Shown here: positions 44,730-54,733 of the stretch, piece after piece | Position numbering within the stretch: the stretch's first letter is position 1 | Layout: each line of letters starts with the position of its first letter | Assembly (NCBI RefSeq): GCF_022348165.1 | Contig: NZ_JAKRFI010000004.1 | Coordinates: 1 to 64,000, forward strand | Direction: 5' to 3' | Origin: Halomonas sp. McH1-25 | Lineage (GTDB): Bacteria; Pseudomonadota; Gammaproteobacteria; Pseudomonadales; Halomonadaceae | DNA length: 64,000 bases | Made by a program: the position numbers and the translations under genes | Notes under the pieces: model-generated | What the model was told of the DNA's origin: nothing | The model's input: the letters and a program-made list of their open reading frames with translations, nothing else | Database searches by the model: none

Positions 44730-45549
44730 CGGCAAACCCCTTGCGCAGCTTCTGGAAAGCGGCAAACCCCAACCAGCAGACACCTAGCGATAGAACCATA
44801 TAAAGCGCCAGCCACGGCCAGTCCGGCATTTCACCCCAGAGCAGCACGCCACGCGCCTGTTCGATAATCAGAGTCAGCGGGTTCAACCTGAGCACGACCT
44901 GATAGGGGCCAGGCAAAGCCTCGATGGGAAAGAAGATCGGAGAGAGAAACAGCAGCATCGTAGTCACGATGCCCATCAGCTGTCCGATATCACGTACGAA
45001 AACGCCAAGTGCGGCCAAACCCCATCCAATACCTAGTATCAGCGGCAGCATGGGCAGCAGGACCACGGGAAACAAAAATATCGAACTGTGTAAAGGCATG
45101 CCCAACAAGGCAATGACGAGAATCAAGACGCCAAAGCTGATCGCCAGGTGAAAAAGCGCTCCGCCCAAAATGACCACCGGCAACAACTCAAGAGGAAACA
45201 CGATCTTCTTGACGTAATTCACGTTATTGATAATGGCTGCCGGCGAGCGGTTGAGTATCTCCGCGATCAAGCCGTGCAGCATCAAACCGACGAACAACAC
45301 CAGGGCAAACAGGGCACGTGGCTCATCTTCGCCTATGTTCCAACGCGCCTTGAAGACGACCGAGAAGACAAAGGTGTAAATGATCAGCATTACCAAGGGG
45401 TGGACAAAGGACCACATCAACCCCATCAAGGAGCCCCGATAGCGGCCAATGACGTCACGCCATATCAGCTTACCGAGTAGCTGTCGATGCTGTAGAAGCG
45501 ACCGAACCAGATGAGCGGGAGAAACCGAATTTGAAGCGTGGGGATTCAT
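44719..45549 (-). CDS. wzm: Polysaccharide ABC exporter permease
   Basis: A 276-residue ABC-2-type permease with six helices. Family marks are LIWRDVIGRYRGSLMGLMW near the N-terminus and an alternation of polar loops with FLSPIFFPIEALPG. It pairs with Wzt, with an 11-bp gene overlap. The run ends in the methyltransferase and acyltransferase genes, so export and modification of the glycan are encoded together. Its promoter should be in the 296 bp before the divergent glycosyltransferase gene; nothing else is seen in that gap. Confidence 0.93.
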   Translation of the reverse strand: MNPHASNSVSPAHLVRSLLQHRQLLGKLIWRDVIGRYRGSLMGLMWSFVHPLVMLIIYTFVFSVVFKARWNIGEDEPRALFALVLFVGLMLHGLIAEILNRSPAAIINNVNYVKKIVFPLELLPVVILGGALFHLAISFGVLILVIALLGMPLHSSIFLFPVVLLPMLPLILGIGWGLAALGVFVRDIGQLMGIVTTMLLFLSPIFFPIEALPGPYQVVLRLNPLTLIIEQARGVLLWGEMPDWPWLALYMVLSLGVCWLGFAAFQKLRKGFADVL

Positions 45550-45845
45550 GGCATCCTTTGCGAAAAACAGCTGGGGCGCTTCCTGGCATACGTATCCGGC
45601 CGCGTCTAGGCCAAGATGCTAAGCTGATCGTGAGTGGACATCGCAATGCTGAGGCTGGCAAGGCCAAAGCCTTCGGTAATTCCCAGCGTTAGATCCCAGG
45701 CTCACAATACGAGGCGGCCATTCTATGCCAGCTCCTCCAGGCACACAATCAGCCTAGGGACGATAGCCGTTACCAAGTCGACCCCTAGGCAACGATGCTA
45801 TATGCTACCGGCCCCCATTGCCCTTACTTTGTTCAGGAACGTTCT

Positions 45846-48062
45846 GTGGATCAGCTTAACGACACCGATCCCCGGTCAGGGAGTGGCCGCAACCGCTCCG
45901 ACCAAGAGCAGCAGGTCAATGACTTACGCCAGGCCTTGCAGAGTGCCTTATCCGAGCGAGATGAAGCCCAAAAGGCCTTGGCCGAGCTGGAGTCCTCTCG
46001 CTCATGGCGCCTGACCCGCCCAATGCGAGACGGCGTACGTTATGCCCGGCAGGGCTACTGGCACCTGCGCGCAGCCTTACGTCGGGGGTATTGGATAACC
46101 TGTGCCGGGGGGAGACATGCCTTTTGGTATTCTCGTGCGGGCCTGCGACATACCTACTGGCATGGCATGGCCGTAGCGCGCCGGCTGCCGGGTCCTGTCA
46201 AACGCTGTCTCAGGCCGTTTCACAACGGCATGCAGCGCTTGCTGCTCTCCCCCATGGCCGACTACAGCGGGCTGCCTGCCCTTCAGGCAATGGGCGAAAG
46301 ACGCCTGGCAGAGCTGGATAGCCTGGGAGGAGGCTGGGTTGCCGCCGCGGCCTCTCCTCCCGCCACGCTCCCAAAGGTCGTTGTCTCGGTAGTGACTTAC
46401 AATAGCGCCCGCTGGTTGCCGTCGCTGATCGATAGCCTGTTGGCGCAGCGCTACCCGCTGGACCGCCTGCACTTGGTGTTCGTCGACAATGATTCGTCGG
46501 ATGACACGCGAGAGGTCGTCGAGAAGATTCGCGAGAGGCATGGCAAGCATTTTGCCGGCATCGATCTGCATCCACGCCCCAACCTGGGCTTCGGAGCGGC
46601 GCACAACTGGGCGGTCCGGCACAGCGACGCCGAGTATATTCTCATTACCAACCCCGATCTGGAGTTCGACGCCGAATCGATCACCCGAATCGTCAATATC
46701 GCCACGCATGATGCGCCGGACGTAGCCTCTTGGGAACTGCGACAACGGCCCTTCGAACACCCCAAGCATTACGACCCGGTAAGCTGGGAAACGCATTGGT
46801 CATCGCATGCCTGTATCCTGTTGAGCCGTCAGGCTTTCGAGGCTATCGATGGCTATGACGAACGCATCTTCTTGTACGGTGAGGACGTCGAGTATTCCTT
46901 CCGGTGCCGGGAGGCCGGCTACCGGCTGCGCTACTGCCCGATAGCCACCGTTGCACATTACACCTATGAAGAAGCCAACCAGGTCAAGCCTGCTCAGTAC
47001 CTGGGGAGCACTCGGGCCAACCTTTATCTGCGCCTGCGTTACGGTACCTCGCGCGACCAGTTGTCAGCATTGGGGCTGGCCGCCGTCAGCCTGAGCCGCC
47101 GGCCTTTCCCTGGTGCCAGGCGCCGCTTGCTGAGCGAATACCGGAAGCTGTTACGTCAACTCCCGACGCTGCGCAGGGAACGTAAAGCGGCCAACCGCTC
47201 CGGCATCGGCGTATTCAAGGGGTTCGATTACGAGCTGACTCGGCAGGGCGCTTTCGTTGAGGTGCCTGCGCCAGAGAGCGATCTTGGCTCGCCGCCACTC
47301 GTGTCGGTAATCACGCGCACTTACCAGGGTCGGGACTGGCTGCTCAAGCAAGCTGCGTTGAGTGTGTTCAACCAGACTTACCCCAATCTCGAATGGATTG
47401 TTGTCGAGGATGGCGGCGAGACTAACCGGGACTTGGTTCACTCCTTGGCGGAATCGGCCCCATGCCGTGTGCGCTTCGCGTCGCAGAAAAAGCTGGGCAG
47501 GAGTGCGGCTGGCAACCTGGGCCTGTTTATGGCTGAAGGAACCTGGTGTCTCTTCCTTGACGACGATGACCTGCTTTATGCCGACCATATCGAGATATTG
47601 GTCGACACCTTGCGCCGCCATGCCAATCTGATAGCCGCTATTACGCTAGCGTGGGACGTACGTTGCGATGTCGATCATGACCAGCGTCAGATCACCGAAT
47701 ACGAATATTACCTGCATCCCCTGCATTGCATGGATTTCGACCATGAACGCTTGGCCGAATGCAATTTGATTCCTATCCAGTCCATTCTTTTCCCGCGTCA
47801 GCTCTACACGGAACGCGGTGGTTTCGACGAATCCCTGGAACACCTGGAAGACTGGAATTTGTGGCGCCGTTACGCTCACGGCAACGACTTCCAACTGATC
47901 AAAAAGACCACATCGCTGTTCCGAACGCCGGCCCATCCGTCCAACTCGCAGACGCGTCAGGCCCAGTTGGATGCTGCCTATCGGCATGTCAAGGCACTCA
48001 CCGACGAGGAACTGAAAGCCGGTCAGCTAGCCACACCGAAACGGGCCGGCTCTTATCAGTGA
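45846..48062 (+). CDS. Double-domain GT2 glycosyltransferase with N-terminal coil
   Basis: A 738-residue enzyme. A short coiled coil at about residues 20-50 ends in SSRSWRLTRPMR. The first GT2 domain starts near 180 (VVVSVVTYNSARW, FVDNDSSDD, TNPDLEFD) and is of the rhamnosyltransferase WbbL type. A second GT2 domain starts near 480 (LVSVITRTYQGRDW, IVVEDGGETN, LFLDDDDLLY). I chose GTG at 45846, with CAGGAAC just upstream; an ATG at 45795 would add 17 residues without a site. Two sugar transfers by one protein, one likely using the rhamnose made by rfbBADC, would suit an O-antigen repeat. It is divergent from wzm/wzt. Confidence 0.85.
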   Translation: MDQLNDTDPRSGSGRNRSDQEQQVNDLRQALQSALSERDEAQKALAELESSRSWRLTRPMRDGVRYARQGYWHLRAALRRGYWITCAGGRHAFWYSRAGLRHTYWHGMAVARRLPGPVKRCLRPFHNGMQRLLLSPMADYSGLPALQAMGERRLAELDSLGGGWVAAAASPPATLPKVVVSVVTYNSARWLPSLIDSLLAQRYPLDRLHLVFVDNDSSDDTREVVEKIRERHGKHFAGIDLHPRPNLGFGAAHNWAVRHSDAEYILITNPDLEFDAESITRIVNIATHDAPDVASWELRQRPFEHPKHYDPVSWETHWSSHACILLSRQAFEAIDGYDERIFLYGEDVEYSFRCREAGYRLRYCPIATVAHYTYEEANQVKPAQYLGSTRANLYLRLRYGTSRDQLSALGLAAVSLSRRPFPGARRRLLSEYRKLLRQLPTLRRERKAANRSGIGVFKGFDYELTRQGAFVEVPAPESDLGSPPLVSVITRTYQGRDWLLKQAALSVFNQTYPNLEWIVVEDGGETNRDLVHSLAESAPCRVRFASQKKLGRSAAGNLGLFMAEGTWCLFLDDDDLLYADHIEILVDTLRRHANLIAAITLAWDVRCDVDHDQRQITEYEYYLHPLHCMDFDHERLAECNLIPIQSILFPRQLYTERGGFDESLEHLEDWNLWRRYAHGNDFQLIKKTTSLFRTPAHPSNSQTRQAQLDAAYRHVKALTDEELKAGQLATPKRAGSYQ

Positions 48063-48126
48063 TCGACATGCACTAAGCAGATAATCTATACGGGAACCGC
48101 CCTGCCGGCGGTTCCCGTGAAGTTTA

Positions 48127-49599
48127 TTACCCCTGCCCCGCCAACGCTTCCAGCTTGACCATGCTCTCGACCAGATCGCGGGTGTCGAGATCGCCCACGG
48201 CAGCCTCGAGGCTGAGCGAGTCCAGAATGTACTGGCGTACCACTTCGACGAACTGGATACGCAGGTCGTAGAGGTCGGCCCGTGCATCGAGCACATCGAC
48301 GAGATCGCGCAGGCCGAGCTGTTCGCCCTTCTCCGCCGCCTGCAGGAACAGACGGCTGGACTCGATGGAACGCTTGAGGGCCTCGAGCTGGCGAACGTCC
48401 CCGTTCAGGCTGCGCAAGCGGGTGCGGACTTCCTGCTGCGCGAGGTTGAGCGTGTTGGTGTACGCCGCCGCGCTGGAAAGCGCCGTCAACTCGCCCTGAC
48501 GCACGTTTGCCGAGGTGTAGCCGCCCCGGTAGATGGGCACGTTGAGTTCCACGCTGGCCGAGGCGTTCTCGCTCTCGCGGAACGGGTCGTTGGAGCCACG
48601 ATCCACATAGGACAGGTTGAGGTTGAGTTCCGGGTAATGGCCCGCACGCCGCACGTCGGTATCTTCCTGGGCAATCTGCTGCTGCTGCTTGGCCAGTAGC
48701 ACCTCGACGTTCTGCTGGGTGCGCTCCAGCCAGGTTTGCGGCTCACCCCAGTCGCTGGGCACCTCGAACTCGCTGAGATCGCCCAGAGTACTGGTATCGA
48801 AGCGAGGCAGCTGGCCGGTCAGGCGCTCGAGATCGCTGAGCGCGTTGTCCAGTTCGTTCTCGGCACGAATCTGCTCGGCCAGCGCCTGGTCGAAGCGCGC
48901 CTGGGATTCGTAGAGATTGATGCGATCGCCGATACCCAGGTCGAAGGCACGCTGTGCCTGCTTGACTTGCAATTCCAGCGCTTCGCGCTTGGAAGCCAGC
49001 AGGCCGAGCTTGCGCGAGGCGAGAAACGCATCCAGATAGGCTTCGGAAAGCTGTAGGGCAAGATCACGCTCGGCAACCGCGACCTGCAGCTCCGCGGCAT
49101 CGCGTTGGGCATATGCCTTGTCGAGCTGACGCCAGCGCTCCAGGCTGAACAGCGGCTGGGTCAACTGCACCTGCCAGGTGGTGTCCTCGGTCTGCCCCAG
49201 GTAACGCGCTTCGTACTCGGGATCGATGCGCTCATTGGAAGGATCGTATGCCGGATTGCCGGTGTAGTAGTTTTCCGAGTCCTGATAGACGTAGCCGATA
49301 CTGGCATCGACCTGCGGCAGCAGCCCGGCCCGTGCCTTGGGGATCTGCTGGGCCGTTGCCTCCATGTCATAACGCTGGCTGGAAAGCTGGGCATCGTGCT
49401 GCAGCGCCAGGGCGAAAAGTGCCGGTAGCGAGGGCAGCGCACCCGCTGCCTTTGCCTCGGCCTCGCTTGACGGATAGTTGTCTTCGGGGAGTGTGGCACT
49501 CGGCTCGGCAATCTGCGCCTGCGCCATGACGGCGGAGGGCAAGGCAGCCAACGTGAATCCAAGCGGGAGCCATCCAAGCAGCGACTTCGTCAACGACAC
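48127..49599 (-). CDS. TolC-family outer-membrane channel of the type I system
   Basis: A 490-residue outer-membrane factor with a signal peptide (LGWLPLGFTLAALPSAVMAQ). It has the two repeated helical-barrel halves, for example GLLPQVDASIGYVYQD and QRAFDLGIGDRINLYES in the first and RAGHYPELNLNLSYVDRG and AEKGEQLGLRDLVDVLDAR in the second. It lies 3 bp after the HlyD gene as the last gene of the ATPase-HlyD-TolC operon. It would form the outer exit duct for the signal-peptide-less repeat proteins of this window. Confidence 0.93.
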   Translation of the reverse strand: MSLTKSLLGWLPLGFTLAALPSAVMAQAQIAEPSATLPEDNYPSSEAEAKAAGALPSLPALFALALQHDAQLSSQRYDMEATAQQIPKARAGLLPQVDASIGYVYQDSENYYTGNPAYDPSNERIDPEYEARYLGQTEDTTWQVQLTQPLFSLERWRQLDKAYAQRDAAELQVAVAERDLALQLSEAYLDAFLASRKLGLLASKREALELQVKQAQRAFDLGIGDRINLYESQARFDQALAEQIRAENELDNALSDLERLTGQLPRFDTSTLGDLSEFEVPSDWGEPQTWLERTQQNVEVLLAKQQQQIAQEDTDVRRAGHYPELNLNLSYVDRGSNDPFRESENASASVELNVPIYRGGYTSANVRQGELTALSSAAAYTNTLNLAQQEVRTRLRSLNGDVRQLEALKRSIESSRLFLQAAEKGEQLGLRDLVDVLDARADLYDLRIQFVEVVRQYILDSLSLEAAVGDLDTRDLVESMVKLEALAGQG

Positions 49600-49602
49600 G
49601 CC

Positions 49603-50979
49603 TTATTCCTCCCGCATGGCACGTGCCAGCATGTCGGTGATCGGCTTGGCAATGTAACTGGCAAAGGTACGCTCGCCAGTGCGAATCATGACTTCGGCAG
49701 GCATGCCGGCAAGCAATTGCATGTTATCGGTCATGTCGCGTTTCCCCTGTTCAGTGACCTTGACGCGTGCCTTGTAGTAGTAGGTGCCGGTCGCCTCGTC
49801 CTCGAAGGTATCCGCACTGACGTGGATGACTTCGCCTTCGATGACGTTGCTCAGGCGCTGGTTGAAGGCGCTGAAGCGAATCTCGGCGTCCTGACCGCGG
49901 TAGATGTTGTCGATGTCACGATCGGGAATGCGCGCCTCGACCACGAAACCGTCACCGGACGGCACGATGTCCATGATGGGATCGCCGGGGCGCACCACGG
50001 CGCCCACGGTATGCACCTGCAGTCCTACCACCGTGCCGCTGACCGGGGCGGTGACCACGGTGCGGTTGACCTGGTCGCTGAGTGCCGTCATGCGCTCTTC
50101 GGCATCGGCGATATTGGCCTGCGCCTCGCGCAGCTGCTCGCCGATTTCTTTCTGGAATTCCTGCAGCTTGACCTGCTTCTGGACTTCGTTTTCGCTGATC
50201 TGCGACTTGAGGCGGGCAATTTCGGAGCGATGCTGGGCGATTTCGCCCTTGAACTGCAACACCTGACGCTCCAGCTCACGCAGGCGCTGGTTGTCGCCCA
50301 GGCCCTCTTTGAACAGCTCACGGTAATCCTTGGCTTCGGCCTGGAGCGAGGCCATGCGCGACTGGTTGACCTCGATCATCGATTGCAGGCCGTCGATCTG
50401 TTCGCGCATCTGCACGACCTGCTCGTCGAGCGCATTGAGCGTGCCCCTGAGAGCATCCCGCCGGGCGTGGAAGAGTGCGCGCTGCACGGCGAGCACTTCA
50501 CTGACACGCTGGGAGTTGCTGTCGAGGATCTCCTGCGGGAAGGTCAGCGAGTCGGCATCCTTCTGCTCGGCGAGCAGGCGCACCTCGGCTGCGCGGTTGA
50601 TCAGGTACTGCGAACGGGCGATTTCCAGCTGCGATAGCGCCTGGGTATTGTTCAGCACCACCAGTGTGTCGCCCGCCTCGACATGGTCGCCATCCTGGAC
50701 GGCGATCTGCTTGACGATTCCGCCTTCCAGGTGCTGCACGGTTTTCTTGAACGACTCGACGGATACCGAGCCAGGCGCCACCACGGCCACGGCCAGATCG
50801 GCGGTGGCGGCCCAACCGCCGAACCCACCGAAGGCCACCAGCAGGATGATTGCCCCCAGGCGACGATAGCCCTTGTCACCAGTTGGCAACTGCTTTTCCT
50901 TAGCCTGAGATGATTCCGATGCGCTCGTCTCGCGAGGCGGCGTGATATCTATGCTGCGCCTTTCGATATCGTTGGCCAT
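49603..50979 (-). CDS. HlyD-family adaptor (membrane fusion protein) of the type I system
   Basis: A 458-residue adaptor. One membrane helix near residues 42-58 (GAIILLVAFGGFGGWAA) is followed by the lipoyl part (VQHLEGGIVKQIAVQDGD). A long coiled coil, roughly 140-290, and the C-terminal beta part (TVVGLQVHTVGAVV, MDIVP) complete it. It spans the periplasm between the ABC ATPase and TolC. The start shares one base with the ATPase stop (TAATG) and the stop is 3 bp before tolC, so the three are cotranscribed and coupled. Confidence 0.94.
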   Translation of the reverse strand: MANDIERRSIDITPPRETSASESSQAKEKQLPTGDKGYRRLGAIILLVAFGGFGGWAATADLAVAVVAPGSVSVESFKKTVQHLEGGIVKQIAVQDGDHVEAGDTLVVLNNTQALSQLEIARSQYLINRAAEVRLLAEQKDADSLTFPQEILDSNSQRVSEVLAVQRALFHARRDALRGTLNALDEQVVQMREQIDGLQSMIEVNQSRMASLQAEAKDYRELFKEGLGDNQRLRELERQVLQFKGEIAQHRSEIARLKSQISENEVQKQVKLQEFQKEIGEQLREAQANIADAEERMTALSDQVNRTVVTAPVSGTVVGLQVHTVGAVVRPGDPIMDIVPSGDGFVVEARIPDRDIDNIYRGQDAEIRFSAFNQRLSNVIEGEVIHVSADTFEDEATGTYYYKARVKVTEQGKRDMTDNMQLLAGMPAEVMIRTGERTFASYIAKPITDMLARAMREE

Positions 50980-52766
50980 TAACGTTGCTCTCCCGGCTGC
51001 GTCTCTTTGCTGCCTGCCTGGCCGCCCTGAATGGCCGACAGGCGAGTGCTGTTTTGCTGCGCAACCTGACTCTTACCTTGGCTGGAGTTCTGTTTGGCGA
51101 ATTGCGCAAAGACTTGGTCCCGCGGGCCAAACATGCTGACTTGGCCATCCTTGAGCACCAGGAGTTTGTCCATGCTCTTGAGCACACTGGTCCGGTGGCT
51201 GATGACGAACAGTGTGACACCTTCCTGCTTGAGTTGTTGCAGCGCCTTCGACAGGGCCCGCTCGCCGTTGTCGTCGAGGTTCGAGTTGGGCTCGTCGAGG
51301 ACCACAAACACCGGGTTGCCGTAGAGCGCCCGCGCCAGGCCGATACGCTGCCGCTGACCGCCCGACAAGGCACCGCTGGAGGCGCCGATGTAGGTGTCGT
51401 AGCCATTCGGCAACTGCAGAATCATCTCGTGGACGCCCGCCTTCTTGGCGGCGGCGACCACTTTCTCGGCATCCACCTCGCCGAAGCGTGCGATGTTTTC
51501 GCTGATCGTGCCGTCGAAGAGTTCGATGTCCTGGGGCAGGTAGCCGATATGCGGCCCCAGCTCGTCGCGATTCCACTGGGTGATGTCGGCGCCATCGAGA
51601 CGCACCTTGCCTACCTGTGAAGGCCAGATGCCCAACAGCACGCGCGCCAGCGTCGACTTGCCCGCGGCGCTGGGGCCGATGATGCCGATGTGTTCGCCCT
51701 TGGGCACGTCGAAGTTGATGCCGCGAATGGTGGCCATGCGCACGCCGGGAGGCGCCGCCGCCACCGACTCGATGGAGATTTCGCCGTGGGGTGCCGGCAA
51801 CGACATGCGCCGCTGCTCGTCGGGAATCTGTTCCAGCAGGTCGTCGAGTCGCTGGTAGGCGCTACGCGAACTGACGAAGCCCTTCCAGCTGCCGATCATC
51901 TGATCGATGGGCGCCAGGGCACGTCCCATGAGGATAGAGCCGGCGATCATCATCCCCGGCGTCATGCTGCCTTCGAGCACCAGGTACGCCCCGAGGCCGA
52001 GAATCAACGACTGGAACAGCATGCGTAGCGTCTTGGAGGCATTGCTCAACGCGCCGGCGCGGTCGCTGGCCTGGGACTGCTTGGAGAGAAATTCATGATG
52101 CTTGCCGGCCCAGCGGCCCATGATGCCGGGCAGCATGCCCATGGCATGCAGGACTTCGGAGTTGCGCAGGTTGCTGTTAGCCAGGTCCTGGGCCTTGATG
52201 TGCTCGCTGCTGGCCTCGGCAAGCAGATTCTTGGTGGCTTTCTCGTTGGCGATCGCCAGCGCCAGCAGGATGATGCCGGCCAGGGTGGCGAAAATGCCCA
52301 TCCAGGGGTGAAAGAGAAACAGCACGCCCAGGTAGACCGGCACCCAAGGGGCATCGAAGAAGGCAAACAGGCCATTGCCGGTCAGGAACTGACGAATGTT
52401 GGTCAAGTCGCTGAGCGGCTGCGCCGTCTGTTGGCCTTGCGTCATGACACTACGCCGGAACATGGCGGAATAGAGACGCTCGTTGAGGATCGAGTCGAGC
52501 CGGTTACCCACGCGGATGAGGATGCGTGAGCGCACCAGCTCCAGTCCGCCCATGACCGCGAACAGGAACACGACCACGATGGTCAGCATCAGCAGGGTCG
52601 ATTCGCTGCGTGACGTGATGACGCGATCGTAGACCTGCAACATATAAAGCGGGGGCACCAGCATGAGCAGGTTAATGAACATGCTGAAAAACCCCACGGA
52701 AACGAAGGAGCCCCTGCAGGCCTTGAGGGCGCGCTGCAGGTCGGTGGCTTCTTTACGGGTAGCCAT
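50979..52766 (-). CDS. Type I secretion ABC transporter (permease plus ATPase)
   Basis: About 595 residues, PrtD-like. Five or six helices fill residues 20-300, with no C39 peptidase domain. The ATPase follows: Walker A GPSAAGKSTLARVLLG near 362, signature LSGGQRQRIGLARALYG near 468 and Walker B VFVVLDEPNSNLDD near 487. It drives one-step export of proteins with uncleaved C-terminal signals. It is the only complete type I machine in the window, and seven or more candidate passengers lie between 8.7 and 40.7 kb. I chose ATG 52766; GTG 52772 would add two residues. It is divergent from the curli genes. Confidence 0.94.
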   Translation of the reverse strand: MATRKEATDLQRALKACRGSFVSVGFFSMFINLLMLVPPLYMLQVYDRVITSRSESTLLMLTIVVVFLFAVMGGLELVRSRILIRVGNRLDSILNERLYSAMFRRSVMTQGQQTAQPLSDLTNIRQFLTGNGLFAFFDAPWVPVYLGVLFLFHPWMGIFATLAGIILLALAIANEKATKNLLAEASSEHIKAQDLANSNLRNSEVLHAMGMLPGIMGRWAGKHHEFLSKQSQASDRAGALSNASKTLRMLFQSLILGLGAYLVLEGSMTPGMMIAGSILMGRALAPIDQMIGSWKGFVSSRSAYQRLDDLLEQIPDEQRRMSLPAPHGEISIESVAAAPPGVRMATIRGINFDVPKGEHIGIIGPSAAGKSTLARVLLGIWPSQVGKVRLDGADITQWNRDELGPHIGYLPQDIELFDGTISENIARFGEVDAEKVVAAAKKAGVHEMILQLPNGYDTYIGASSGALSGGQRQRIGLARALYGNPVFVVLDEPNSNLDDNGERALSKALQQLKQEGVTLFVISHRTSVLKSMDKLLVLKDGQVSMFGPRDQVFAQFAKQNSSQGKSQVAQQNSTRLSAIQGGQAGSKETQPGEQR

Positions 52767-53106
52767 GGGCACTGCTCACTGAGAATGTTGTAACAGGAAA
52801 CTCCAGCCAGGCTCGAACGCACTCGGCCCAAGCGGAAAGGGGCCACAGGATATCAGAAATGCCGTTCGGGTTAAGGAGGAAAAGCCACTACAGTACTGTC
52901 TAATTCATCCTATTCTTCAGGGTGCCTCGACTCTGGCCTCGCCCGCTTCTCGCTTCTGCTCCCGCTACTTTCCCGCCACGTCTAGATCCCTCAGCATTAA
53001 AACACTAGACAACTAATCTTTACAGAACAGATAAATTTATAAACCATTAACCAACAATACCTGCCCGGGCATCAACACGGATAAGCCCCGTAACTCGAGG
53101 TCACTC
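52767..53106. other. Divergent promoter region between type I secretion and curli genes
   Basis: 340 bp with no gene. The half next to csgD (52985-53060) is strongly AT-rich and is the likely csgD promoter region. The other half should serve the secretion operon. I see no clear operator. Confidence 0.45.
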
Positions 53107-53781
53107 ATGAGCCAAGGGAAGCCTGAGATATGGCTGGTCTCGACCGTCGGTCCGCAAATGCAGCTTTTCCACGACTGTCTTGTCGAGCGATTGGCGTGGC
53201 CGGTCACGGTTGTCTCTCCTGAGGAACCGGTCGAACGAGACATCCGGGAAAGCACCCTCGTCCTGCTGGATGTCAATCATGTCGGCAAGCTAGGCATGCA
53301 GCATTGGCACGAAGCGGCACTCGATGACCCGTTGCTCACCATTGCCGCCTTCAATGTAACGGACGACGAACACGCAGCGGCCCTTCTCGCCTCCCTCCAT
53401 CTGGAAGGCATTTTTTATCGCCGCGACAGCCTGAATCAGCTGCTCAAGGGAATTGACGCGCTGCAGAATGGCGAGTGGTGGTTATCGCGCTCATTGATGG
53501 CGCGTCTGATCGGCTTTTACCGCGCTCAGCAAACCAGCGCTCATGCGTCGTTGGCGGGGCTTACCCACCGTGAAGCCGAAGTACTCGACCTGCTGGGCCT
53601 GGGCGCATCCAATGCTCGGATTGCCAGGGAGCTGGAAATCAGCGACCACACGGTAAAGACACATCTCTACAACCTGTTCCGAAAGCTGAACGTCTGCAAT
53701 CGGTTTCAGGCCATCGACCGAATGAGACGCCATTGCCCTGCTCCCGTCAGTCTGCCGTTGCGCGAGGTGGAAAACGGATGA
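53107..53781 (+). CDS. csgD: CsgD-like LuxR-family biofilm regulator
   Basis: A 224-residue regulator. The N-terminal half is receiver-like but lacks the usual acidic pocket, as in CsgD. The C-terminal LuxR helix-turn-helix is complete: [20 protein letters not shown] and [19 protein letters not shown]. In enterics CsgD switches on curli synthesis; here it leads a csgDEFG unit, so it is probably the local activator. It is divergent from the type I secretion operon and might control both, which is inference. Its stop overlaps csgE by 4 bp. Confidence 0.88.
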   Translation: MSQGKPEIWLVSTVGPQMQLFHDCLVERLAWPVTVVSPEEPVERDIRESTLVLLDVNHVGKLGMQHWHEAALDDPLLTIAAFNVTDDEHAAALLASLHLEGIFYRRDSLNQLLKGIDALQNGEWWLSRSLMARLIGFYRAQQTSAHASLAGLTHREAEVLDLLGLGASNARIARELEISDHTVKTHLYNLFRKLNVCNRFQAIDRMRRHCPAPVSLPLREVENG

Positions 53782-54257
53782 CACGCCTCTGGCTAACGGT
53801 CCCGCTCTGGCTTTGCCTGCTGGCTTGCTCGGCAACGACGCTGGCGGAAGAGGCGATGAATGGCGAATCAGTCCAGGAGACGCCTGCCAGCCCCGATGGG
53901 CCACCGCTTACATCTCCCGGGCAGTCGGGTAACGAACTGGGCGGCGTGCTGGTCGACAGAACCATCAGCCTGGCGGGCAAGACGTTTTACGACGCATTCA
54001 GCCAGCAACGCCTGAACTATCCCATCCTCTCGGCCGTTACGTTGACGGTTCACGAGCGCCCCTCGGCACGCTGGGGCAGCCTGATATGGATCAGCGAAGG
54101 TTCCCGCATCCATTTCCAGACCACCGTCTCGCCACGCCTGGCGGGTATTGAGGACATTGCGCAACAGGCTGTCGACATCGTGCGCGACAGAATAATCAAA
54201 CAGAAGCTGCAGCAAGCCCTGCAGCCAAGCAAGGACCTGGCCGAGGATGAATTCTGA
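53778..54257 (+). CDS. csgE: Curli assembly protein CsgE
   Basis: A 159-residue protein with a signal peptide ([18 protein letters not shown]). The mature part begins with an acidic, Pro-rich stretch. The CsgE core follows: [19 protein letters not shown], then [17 protein letters not shown] and [18 protein letters not shown]. It is the periplasmic gatekeeper that delivers curlin to the CsgG pore. The ATG at 53778 sits within the csgD stop (ATGA), so translation is coupled. It is longer at the N-terminus than the enteric protein. Confidence 0.9.
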   Translation: MTRLWLTVPLWLCLLACSATTLAEEAMNGESVQETPASPDGPPLTSPGQSGNELGGVLVDRTISLAGKTFYDAFSQQRLNYPILSAVTLTVHERPSARWGSLIWISEGSRIHFQTTVSPRLAGIEDIAQQAVDIVRDRIIKQKLQQALQPSKDLAEDEF

Positions 54258-54284
54258 GGCCGAAGCGACGCAGGAGAAACGGAC

Positions 54285-54695
54285 ATGAAACGCATGATTG
54301 GCCTATTGGGTGGCGCCCTGCTGATCGGCAGTACCCACGCCAATGCCGGTGACTTGGTCTACCAGCCCATCAATCCGTCTTTTGGCGGGAGCCCGCTCAA
54401 CGGAAGCTATCTATTGGGCAAGGCCCAGGCCCAGGACACGCACGAGGACCCCGGTCTCGATAGTTATGAGTCGCTGTCAGCGACCGATCGCCTGGTCAGC
54501 AGCCTCGAGAGCCGGCTCATCTCGCAGTTGATCTCGGATGTCGGTTCGGGCGATGTGACACAAGGCTCTTTCGAAAGCGATGACTTCATCGTGATCGTCG
54601 ACGACACGGGCGGCGGGCTGAGCTTACGCGTGACGGACAAGGTCACGGGCGATGTGACGTCGATCGATGTCGGCGGCCTGAACTTCAATCCATAA
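54285..54695 (+). CDS. csgF: Curli assembly protein CsgF
   Basis: A 136-residue exported protein with a signal peptide ending near STHANA. It has the CsgF marks DLVYQPINPSFGGSPLNGSY, then SRLISQLISDV and a C-terminal beta segment ending VTSIDVGGLNFNP. CsgF helps anchor and nucleate fibres at the outer-membrane pore. It lies 27 bp after csgE and 38 bp before csgG. Confidence 0.93.
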   Translation: MKRMIGLLGGALLIGSTHANAGDLVYQPINPSFGGSPLNGSYLLGKAQAQDTHEDPGLDSYESLSATDRLVSSLESRLISQLISDVGSGDVTQGSFESDDFIVIVDDTGGGLSLRVTDKVTGDVTSIDVGGLNFNP

Positions 54696-54733
54696 CAAGA
54701 ACGGCATTTCCGGGAACTCAAGGGAACATAAAA

